Positions 29,447-36,606 of a stretch of DNA of 64,000 nucleotides are shown piece by piece. The notes under the pieces were generated by a model. It was not told where the DNA came from, did no database searches, and saw only the letters and a list, made by a program, of their open reading frames with translations. Location: positions 248,001 to 312,000 of the forward strand of contig NZ_JAAONZ010000001.1 of NCBI RefSeq assembly GCF_011602365.1. The letters run 5' to 3'. Origin of the DNA: Pseudomaricurvus hydrocarbonicus (GTDB taxonomy: Bacteria > Pseudomonadota > Gammaproteobacteria > Pseudomonadales > Cellvibrionaceae). The translations under genes were made by a program, and so were the position numbers. Position 1 is the stretch's first letter. Each line of letters opens with the position of its first letter.

Positions 29447-31471
29447 CTACTCAGCCACTTCATAGCCCAACAGCACATTTCCGGGCAGTTGACCAAACAT
29501 GCTGTAGCCAGAGTGAATGAATAACATTCCGTTGCCCAGCACCGGGCCGTCCACATCGATGGCACCACCGTGGCCTTCTACACCGTTGACGGTCTGAAAG
29601 CTTTTGGCGGTATCGGTTTGCCAAACCACTGTGCCTGACGCCGAATCGTAAGCACGCAAGATACCGTCAAGCCCGCCAGCAAACACCAATCCGTCCGTCG
29701 CAGTCACTGCAGCGGACAAACTGAAGTGGAACGAACAAGGTTTTTCCTGTTCCCCTTCGGCGCCAGCGGAACCTTGGTCACGCATGGCTTGCAGGCCAAA
29801 ACTGGACGACTGCTGTCCTTTTAGCTCACAACCACGGGTCACCTGACTCGCCCAGAGCCTTTTGCCGGTATTAATGTCTAACGCATAAAGCCCCGGTCTG
29901 GCGGTGTACCCGGGGAAAGGGCGATCCGTATCGGCAATCGGTACAAATAAAGTCTGGCCCTCCAGCGCCATGCCCCAGTGAATGCCCGGATTGGGGCTGT
30001 AAACCGTATTGCGAGTGTCAAAATTGCTCCACAACAGCTTACCCTGGCCGCGGTGATAACCGTCGGGATCAAACGCGTAAACGGCGCCGGACTTTTGTCC
30101 GGCCAATAAAATATCGTTGCCATTTTTATCTTCAGCCAAAATCACTGAAGCACCAAAGTCGAAATCCTGCCCTGCCTCCTCCGGGCAATTGGGGCCGCCG
30201 TTAAGGCAGGCCGAATTCCACACGTCATTTTTCAGTGCCTGATATTTCCAGCGCTCTTCCCCGCTGTTCAGATCCAGGGCGATGATGGCATCGCTGGTGT
30301 CGGTGGCCGGATGGGTGAGGTTTTCCGCCGTGCCGAAATACAACAAACCCCGTTTCGCATCCACTGTCGGCGTGGACCACACAGAAACTCCGGACGGCCC
30401 GAAGCGCATATGACCGTCAGCGCTTTTTTCCTGCAGGGTGGCAGGTTCGGTACCGTGCCAAATCCAGTCCTGCTGACCATCTTCCGCATTCAGAGCAACC
30501 AGCGCACCGTGGGAACGGCAACAGGGAAAGTTGGGCATGCCAGCGGCGGCAATTTCGTAAGAGGAGATCGGCACAAACAGCTTGCCGTTATAATAGGTCG
30601 GTGAGCCGGTAATGGTGGACGTCGGGAACAGCGACAGTGAGGTTTTCCACTGCAGCTGACCGGTGCGGGCATCCACAGCGTAAGCCGAACTCAAGGCATC
30701 GCCAAAATAAAGCGTGTCGCCGTTATTCTCGCCAAGAGTTTTTCCATCACTATCGCCGCCACCCAGCACCAGTGCCGAACGAATGCTGCTGTCGGCTTTA
30801 AACCGCCATTTAATGCACCCGCTGGCGCTATCAAGGGCGAACAGATTACCGGATTTGCTGCCCACAAATAAGGTATCGCGGGTCAGTACCGGTTGCGAGC
30901 GCGCATCGGTGACCTGCGGATAGGCAAACGCCCACTTCAGTTTCAAACGGCCCACATTGTCTTTATCAATCCCCGACACGCCACCGGGGATGTAGCGACT
31001 GTTGTTGGCTGACATCCCCCAGCCAGTGCTGAGCAGGTTGTTCAAGTCAATCGTCTGGCTCTCGCCTTGACGGCCACATTGCGCAGCGGCAATCCACTGC
31101 TCATCTACCGTCGAACTGCCCGCCAAATATTTGGCGATGGCGGCTTTTTCCAGTTTTTGTAAACCCGCCGCCTGCGGCTGCATGCGCCCGAATTCCATAG
31201 CCATTAAAATGCTTTCGAAACTGGAGGCCTGCAGCGCCTCCCGGCTTGGCGCCTTGCTGTCCGGGTTGTCATGGCAGGCCGCACACTTTGCCTCAAACAA
31301 TTGCTGGCCAACACTGTTCACCTCGGGCACCGCATCCAGAGCTTGTGCACCACTCATCAGGCCGAGCAAGGATACGGACAACAGCAGTCTCGTCAGCCGA
31401 TGGGTTGCCGCCTTTTTTATCATCTTGTTGTTGATTGGGTTGATTTTGGTCTGCATGGTTTTGTCTCTCAT
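29447..31471 (-). CDS. Cytochrome-quinoprotein dehydrogenase, polyvinyl-alcohol-dehydrogenase-like
   Basis: A 674-residue exported PQQ enzyme with a signal peptide (about 20-44), an N-terminal c-type haem site CAACH at residues 63-67, and an eight-bladed PQQ propeller (about 125-670) with tryptophan-docking repeats such as GCIKWRFKADSSIRS and GEERWKYQALKND. The order haem first, propeller second is that of cytochrome-type polyvinyl alcohol dehydrogenase (EC 1.1.2.6), rather than of type II alcohol dehydrogenases. It oxidises alcohols in the periplasm and passes electrons to its own haem. The substrate is not determined. The first ATG, 31471, is used; a TTG at 31498 and ATG 31456 are alternatives. 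It is third in the operon, 51 nt after the lipoprotein dehydrogenase. Confidence 0.88.
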   Translation of the reverse strand: MRDKTMQTKINPINNKMIKKAATHRLTRLLLSVSLLGLMSGAQALDAVPEVNSVGQQLFEAKCAACHDNPDSKAPSREALQASSFESILMAMEFGRMQPQAAGLQKLEKAAIAKYLAGSSTVDEQWIAAAQCGRQGESQTIDLNNLLSTGWGMSANNSRYIPGGVSGIDKDNVGRLKLKWAFAYPQVTDARSQPVLTRDTLFVGSKSGNLFALDSASGCIKWRFKADSSIRSALVLGGGDSDGKTLGENNGDTLYFGDALSSAYAVDARTGQLQWKTSLSLFPTSTITGSPTYYNGKLFVPISSYEIAAAGMPNFPCCRSHGALVALNAEDGQQDWIWHGTEPATLQEKSADGHMRFGPSGVSVWSTPTVDAKRGLLYFGTAENLTHPATDTSDAIIALDLNSGEERWKYQALKNDVWNSACLNGGPNCPEEAGQDFDFGASVILAEDKNGNDILLAGQKSGAVYAFDPDGYHRGQGKLLWSNFDTRNTVYSPNPGIHWGMALEGQTLFVPIADTDRPFPGYTARPGLYALDINTGKRLWASQVTRGCELKGQQSSSFGLQAMRDQGSAGAEGEQEKPCSFHFSLSAAVTATDGLVFAGGLDGILRAYDSASGTVVWQTDTAKSFQTVNGVEGHGGAIDVDGPVLGNGMLFIHSGYSMFGQLPGNVLLGYEVAE

Positions 31472-31522
31472 GTCACTGTTCTTTGGGCTGCGATTCAATG
31501 GCTAACGTTTTGCTTGCACCGG

Positions 31523-33547
31523 TCAGGGCTGCAACGCAAACGCGATCACCTGATCACTCATCGGGCGGCCGTACATATGATGTCCGCCGGCACTGATCAC
31601 AACATACTGTTTTCCGTCGAGGGTATAGGTCATCGGCGATGCCACCCCGTCAGCGGGTAACTCATGACTCCACAACACGTCGCCGGTGAGGGCGTCGAAG
31701 GCGCGAAACTGTCGGTCCATGGTGGCACCGATAAACACAACCCCCCCGCCGGTGACGATGGCACCGCCCAAATTTGGCGTGCCCCAATTGATGTGAAAGG
31801 GTAATTTCACCGGTCCCATGTCATGAATCGATCCCAGCGGTGACTCCCATCGCACGTCACCGGTACTGAGATCTACGGCCATCAACTTGCCCCACGGCGG
31901 CGCGACACAAGGCATACCCAGGGGCGACAGCAGGGTTTTATTTTCAATGCTGTAAGGCGTGCCCTGCATACTGATGCGCAGGGTTTTCCCCGCTTGCGGC
32001 AAATGCCCGTCCGAGAGTGCTTGCGTATTCGGCACCAACCGTGCCGCAAACAAAGCGGTATTCACATTCACGTACATCAGGTTCTTTTCTTTCCACAGCA
32101 CCGCCCCACCCCAGTTGGCGCCGCCCAGGCTGCCGGGCATCAACACGGTAAACTGATTGAGCTGTAACGGCGTGAACAGGCCTTCGTTGTGCAATTGGGC
32201 AATGGCCCTTCGGCAGGCGCTCTTGTCCCAGGGCGTCAGCCCCCAGGCGTCGTCAGCGTTAATCTGAGTGTTCATCAGCGTTGGCATGAAAGCGGGCTTG
32301 GGTTGAGTCGGCGAGACCCATTCACCGGCTACGGCTTTTTGCGATACCGCCATTTCCGTCACCGGGTACACCGGCACCCCCGTCAGGCGATGCAACACAA
32401 ACACATACCCCTGCTTGGTCACCTGAATCACCACCGGCAGGTCTTCACCGTCTTGCGTCACGGTGGTCAACAGCGGCATGGCCGGGGTGTCGTAATCCCA
32501 CAGATCGTGATGCACAAACTGGTAGCGCCACACCACCTGGCCAGTCGACAACGACAAGGCAATCACCGAATTCGCATTGAGGTTATTGCCCGGCCGCAAG
32601 CCACCGTAAAAATCCGGCGAGGGCGCCCCCGTGGGAATGAACACCAGATCGTGATCAGGGTCGGCCGACAATGGCGCCCAGGCGTTGGCGGAGCCACTGA
32701 CGTCGCCAACATTGTCTGGCCAGGACGCTCTCACTTCTGGAGTGCTGTCCGCCGTGGGAATCATATTGAACTGCCAGACTTTTTTACCCGTCATGACATC
32801 GTAGGCCTGGACCGTGCCGTGCGGGGTTTTCGCCCGCTGAAAATCCACCACCCCGGAACCCACCACAATGCGACCATTGGCAATCAGAGGTGCCGACGAT
32901 GAGGCGATGTCGCCAGGCACAAACCCCTCGGCCGGGCTGTAGAGTTTCACCTCGCCCCCCTCGCCAAACCCGGAGCAGGCTTTACCGGTCAGACTGTCAA
33001 TGGCCAGTAAACGCCGATCGTGGGTCGCGGTGACAATTCGGCTGCGGCATTCACTGCCCGGCGCTGCCTCGCTATCCAGCCACCAGCTGACACCGCGACA
33101 CTTGCCCGCCCGGCGGCCACGGCGATCTGCGTGCGCGTCAAAGCGCCAGCGTTGCTCACCGGTTTGTGGGTCCAGGGCGATGACATCATTGTACGGAGTA
33201 CACAGCGCCAGATGCCCACCCGCCTCGGCTGGCAGCAATACCGGAGTGGCTTCAAAGGCGGTGTTTTTTAATTCTGCCTGCGAACGCTGGGATTCCCCGG
33301 TTGAAAACGTCCAGACCGGTTTTAACTGTGTCACGTTAGCCGGGGTAATCTGATCGCTCGCAGAAAAGCCGCTGCCGGCAAGGTCACCACGGTATTGCGG
33401 CCACCCCTGATCGAGGCCAGCCGCGAAATTAGCAACAACCGGCGCAGACTGGCCGGTTTGTGAGACATCATTACCACAGCCACCCAGCACCACGACGGCA
33501 AGGCTCAGGCAAGGCCAGAGCCCTTTCCCAAAACCACAGCCGGGCAT
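31523..33547 (-). CDS. PQQ-dependent dehydrogenase lipoprotein, glucose-dehydrogenase-like
   Basis: A 674-residue quinoprotein with a lipobox LGGC (residues 21-24; Cys24 acylated, Gly at +2 suggesting outer-membrane sorting). The propeller resembles the catalytic domain of membrane glucose dehydrogenase: an N-terminal WPQYRGDLAGSGFS, a central HHDLWDYDTPAMP carrying the likely catalytic aspartate, and a C-terminal PNLGGAIVTGGGVVFIGATMD. It lacks the five-helix quinone-binding membrane domain of Gcd, so it must use another electron acceptor, plausibly a neighbouring cytochrome. Its ATG overlaps the preceding stop (TAATG), so it is coupled to the cytochrome-Vgb gene. Substrate unknown. Confidence 0.9.
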   Translation of the reverse strand: MPGCGFGKGLWPCLSLAVVVLGGCGNDVSQTGQSAPVVANFAAGLDQGWPQYRGDLAGSGFSASDQITPANVTQLKPVWTFSTGESQRSQAELKNTAFEATPVLLPAEAGGHLALCTPYNDVIALDPQTGEQRWRFDAHADRRGRRAGKCRGVSWWLDSEAAPGSECRSRIVTATHDRRLLAIDSLTGKACSGFGEGGEVKLYSPAEGFVPGDIASSSAPLIANGRIVVGSGVVDFQRAKTPHGTVQAYDVMTGKKVWQFNMIPTADSTPEVRASWPDNVGDVSGSANAWAPLSADPDHDLVFIPTGAPSPDFYGGLRPGNNLNANSVIALSLSTGQVVWRYQFVHHDLWDYDTPAMPLLTTVTQDGEDLPVVIQVTKQGYVFVLHRLTGVPVYPVTEMAVSQKAVAGEWVSPTQPKPAFMPTLMNTQINADDAWGLTPWDKSACRRAIAQLHNEGLFTPLQLNQFTVLMPGSLGGANWGGAVLWKEKNLMYVNVNTALFAARLVPNTQALSDGHLPQAGKTLRISMQGTPYSIENKTLLSPLGMPCVAPPWGKLMAVDLSTGDVRWESPLGSIHDMGPVKLPFHINWGTPNLGGAIVTGGGVVFIGATMDRQFRAFDALTGDVLWSHELPADGVASPMTYTLDGKQYVVISAGGHHMYGRPMSDQVIAFALQP

Positions 33548-35400
33548 TATTCCAAACCCGGGGCTTTAACGGCCCGCGCGTGTGCTCCTTCAGGGGTTTC
33601 CAGGGGACGGATGCGAATTAACGTCGGCTGTCCGTCTTCAATTTGCCAGCTGGGGAAATGGGAGTTGGAGGTGAAAATTGAACCATCCTCGTCGATTTCA
33701 ATATCCCGGGTAAAGCTGCGCTTGCGGGGCAATGGGTAGGTCTGCCAGGACTCACTGCGAATATCAAACCGAAACACATTGTCCGACTGATTGCCGTTGA
33801 CCCACACGACGCCACGCTGGCGATCAACATTCAACGAGTAAGGCAACTCATTGACGACCGGCAATTCATACTGGGTAAAACGCTCTGCGACAGGGTCATA
33901 CTTCACCAGTTTGGAACCCTGAAAAGACACCACCCAGACATTGTTATCCGCATCCACACGCAAGCGACGCGGCCCTTTGAACGGCACCTTAATCATGTGC
34001 ACGGAATCATCGGCAGGATCGATATAGCCGATGTCGTCTGCGTACAGCCGCCCAAACCAGACTTTTCCGTCCGGTGCCACATCAATACCGTAGGGCATGG
34101 GAACGCCCGTGGACTCACGGTCCACCTCCGGCTCGGGGCGGCTTTCCCGGTCAAACATAAACACCAGCGGCAACGACTTGAGAATGGCCCATTCCTTAAA
34201 ACTGCGGGCGGGTAAATCATAGACTTTGAAGGTCTGCGTGTTGCGATCGAAGCGGCCCACCTGAGACGACAGCGCCAGCGTAAACCACATGCGATCCTGC
34301 TCATCGACCCGAATGGTATGGGGGTAAAAGCCCTCCTGCATTTTATGGGTGGTGAAGCTTTTGCTGACCGGGTCAAATTCAATCAAGGCTCTCTGCATGG
34401 ACGGTGTAATAAAAATATGGCCGTCTACCGGCGATACCGCAAACGAATGGACACCGGCGTAGTTCGCCAGTTTAGGGTAGGTCGTGAAACGATTGCCCAA
34501 AAAGCCACCCAGTTGTTCACCGGCTTCATGCGGGACGACATACACGCTGTACTCGCCCGTCTCGGGATTGACTTCATAAATGCGGTCCTGAAGATTATCC
34601 CCAACGTACACCATGCCATTGGGGTGCAGGATAAAATCGTGCATTTGCGAAAAAGCATCGCCAATGGGCCACTCGGTAATTTCTGTCCGAGCCAGCTCTG
34701 CCTCCCAGGGCTTCATGTCCGGAAGATTCTCGGCATTGAGGCGCAGCTGACGATACCCTTTGGTGAGATATTCGGCGAGCTGTTGACGATCATCGTCGGC
34801 AACCCGAGCACCATAACCGCCCATGCGCTCAATGATTTGCAGCCATTGCTCCGGGCTGCGCTCGACCCGCATAACCGGTGAAGCCTGCTGATGGCAGAAA
34901 GCACAATTGATTTGAAAATGCTTTTTTAACGCCAAATCACCGTCAAAATCCAGTTGCGACAACCACAGGTTGGACGGCTTTTCCTCGGCCAGTTCTGCGG
35001 CGCTGGACAAGGGTTTCATGACGACCTGGTGATGGCCGTCTAACCCCTGGGCGGTGATGTTCACATCGTAGAATCCCGGTTTGCGAAAACGATAGCTCAC
35101 CGTCGCGCTGTTGTTCGCCGCAGCCTGGATAACCCGGGTGATCGCGGAGTTGTCGGGGAATTCGGCGACTCCGTCTTGATTGGTGAACCGAGTGAATTCT
35201 ACCGGGGACTGATTGAGCTGACCCGGCTTGGGGTAGCCATGAGCATCCATCTCAAGAGCGGGTACAGAGGCCGACTTTTGCGACACCATGACCGTAGCCA
35301 TGGGTTCACCCTGCTCATTGGTCACAGCCACCGTCGCGGCCTGCCCCCAGCCACTGGCCAGGACCAGCAGCGGCCACATCACACGCTTGAAAATACCCAT
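33547..35400 (-). CDS. c-type cytochrome fused to Vgb-like propeller
   Basis: A 617-residue exported protein, first of the quinoprotein operon. A signal peptide (about 1-22, ending GQA) is followed by a carboxypeptidase-regulatory-like beta-sandwich (about 23-130), a single haem c site CAFCH at 166-170 with candidate axial methionines in PVMRVERS and ERMGGYGA, and a six-bladed propeller of the virginiamycin-B-lyase type (about 225-600; MHDFILHPNGMVYVGD, MPYGIDVAPDGKVWFG, RLRVDADNNVWVVSF). It probably carries electrons from, or presents substrate to, the two dehydrogenases. Vgb lyase activity is not implied. ATG 35400 with TGGAG upstream is used rather than the longer frame to 35424. Confidence 0.85.
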   Translation of the reverse strand: MGIFKRVMWPLLVLASGWGQAATVAVTNEQGEPMATVMVSQKSASVPALEMDAHGYPKPGQLNQSPVEFTRFTNQDGVAEFPDNSAITRVIQAAANNSATVSYRFRKPGFYDVNITAQGLDGHHQVVMKPLSSAAELAEEKPSNLWLSQLDFDGDLALKKHFQINCAFCHQQASPVMRVERSPEQWLQIIERMGGYGARVADDDRQQLAEYLTKGYRQLRLNAENLPDMKPWEAELARTEITEWPIGDAFSQMHDFILHPNGMVYVGDNLQDRIYEVNPETGEYSVYVVPHEAGEQLGGFLGNRFTTYPKLANYAGVHSFAVSPVDGHIFITPSMQRALIEFDPVSKSFTTHKMQEGFYPHTIRVDEQDRMWFTLALSSQVGRFDRNTQTFKVYDLPARSFKEWAILKSLPLVFMFDRESRPEPEVDRESTGVPMPYGIDVAPDGKVWFGRLYADDIGYIDPADDSVHMIKVPFKGPRRLRVDADNNVWVVSFQGSKLVKYDPVAERFTQYELPVVNELPYSLNVDRQRGVVWVNGNQSDNVFRFDIRSESWQTYPLPRKRSFTRDIEIDEDGSIFTSNSHFPSWQIEDGQPTLIRIRPLETPEGAHARAVKAPGLE

Positions 35401-35709
35401 CAGCTCTACTCCACAGTATGTCAATTATTTTAGGCCATGAGGTGGGCTGCGTTGGCACTGCAACACGTCATCCGGCGCACCTCACAGGCACTTCTATGAG
35501 TCTGCGCCATTGTCCGGGGATTGCTGGGGATTCGCTATGATCTTAGAAGCCAGAACTATGGTTTTTCAAGACAGTGTTGCGCGGTAAATGGTGTCGGCAG
35601 GAATGGCTAAAAAGCGGAACCGTGAGATAAGCGGGGCCAGAACGCGGGAAAGCGCTTCCCCCGGGTTCAATGAAACACGTACTGCATGAACTGGCACTGG
35701 CCTGGCCAG
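35401..35709. other. Gene-free stretch upstream of the quinoprotein operon
   Basis: About 310 nt between two minus-strand genes. It must contain the promoter of the quinoprotein operon; no convincing -35/-10 pair stands out. A palindrome-like GGGAAAGCGCTTCCC at 35646-35660, with the central CG of LacI-family operators, is the only clear site. Confidence 0.5.
35646..35660. promoter_or_regulatory. LacI-type operator-like palindrome
   Basis: GGGAAAGCGCTTCCC contains the perfect 8-bp palindrome AAGCGCTT with G/C-rich flanks, resembling the NAANCGNTTN core of LacI-family operators. It lies about 250 nt upstream of the quinoprotein operon. No LacI-family gene is in the window. Confidence 0.3.
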
Positions 35710-35976
35710 CTAGCCAATGGTAAACCTCGACAAAACGGTGTCTGTCACCAGCTGCCACTCCACGGACGACACAGAAGATCCCGCTGGCCCCTGCTCAACC
35801 AGGATTTTCACCTGACTCACACGAACCGATGGCCCCTGTAGCAGCACCTCTACGCGGCCATCCTGCAGATTTCTGGCATATCCAGTCAGTCCCGCCCTTT
35901 GCGCACATTGCTGGACAAAATAACGAAAGCCCACGCCTTGCACGCGACCACTGACCCAACCCTTCTGACATTCCAA
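35710..35976 (-). CDS. acyP: Acylphosphatase
   Basis: An 88-residue enzyme hydrolysing acyl phosphates such as acetyl phosphate and carbamoyl phosphate. The conserved VSGRVQGVGFRYFVQ carries the phosphate loop and catalytic arginine, and GYARNLQDG the catalytic asparagine. No ATG lies at the expected place; a TTG at 35976 with GGAGAG five nt upstream gives the family length and nine residues before the GRVQG loop. The frame is open to an ATG at 36072, which would add an unusual basic extension. It lies just after the thioredoxin-like gene. Confidence 0.9.
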   Translation of the reverse strand: MECQKGWVSGRVQGVGFRYFVQQCAQRAGLTGYARNLQDGRVEVLLQGPSVRVSQVKILVEQGPAGSSVSSVEWQLVTDTVLSRFTIG

Positions 35977-36081
35977 AATATCTCTCCGGTGCGCTTTAAT
36001 TACTGGCCGGCCATTGCGAAGAGGGGTGGCCCGAGTCCGGCAGTGCGGGCTCAACCCATGGCGTTCAACCACCGCCTCAAT

Positions 36082-36606
36082 TTAGGGTCTTATCCCTGCC
36101 GTCTTTTCCCCACGGGCAGGCACCAAAGCCTCTCCTTCTTTCAGCCAGGCCCCCAAAGATGCCTCGGTTTGCGGACCAACCATCACCCCCCGGTAGACCC
36201 CCTGGGGATCAAACACATAGGTGGCAGGCAGGACGGATGGCCGGCTAAACCCCAGCGCGACGGAGGGATCCGTCACCAATTGAGGAAACTGAATCTGCAT
36301 CGCCTGGGTTTGCCGTTGTAACTCTTGGGTGTCCGGCTCATCAAAATTCACCCCCAGAATCTCCACCTGCTCCGCATGCTGCAGAGCAAACTGGTTCAAT
36401 TCGGGAATTTCCTTGCGGCACGGCTTACACCATTCTGCCCAGTAGTTAATAAACACCCACTGCCCTCGCTGGGCCTGCCAGGACAACTCCTGCCCCGAAA
36501 GCGTCTGCAATTTGAGATCGCCACAACCGACCAGCAAACCACAACTGACGCACACCATCATCCACCAACGCACTCTGACCACACCTCTGTTCCACATTTT
36601 ACTCAT
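36082..36606 (-). CDS. TlpA-like thioredoxin-fold lipoprotein
   Basis: A 174-residue lipoprotein with lipobox LVGC (residues 25-28) and a TlpA/ResA-type thioredoxin domain whose active site is WCKPC (Cys60, Cys63), with a typical NYWAEWCKPCRKEIPELN context and a later VLPATYVFD cis-proline loop. It is probably a membrane-tethered periplasmic thiol reductant. Its ATG overlaps the stop of the YihY gene by four bases (ATGA), so the two are translationally coupled. Confidence 0.9.
   Translation of the reverse strand: MSKMWNRGVVRVRWWMMVCVSCGLLVGCGDLKLQTLSGQELSWQAQRGQWVFINYWAEWCKPCRKEIPELNQFALQHAEQVEILGVNFDEPDTQELQRQTQAMQIQFPQLVTDPSVALGFSRPSVLPATYVFDPQGVYRGVMVGPQTEASLGAWLKEGEALVPARGEKTAGIRP

Noticed and set aside
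32430-32560. WDYD motif as proof of a lanthanide-dependent enzyme
   Set aside because: The protein aligns in character with mGDH-type enzymes, where a DxD is normal without lanthanide use; only MDH-type context makes DYD diagnostic.
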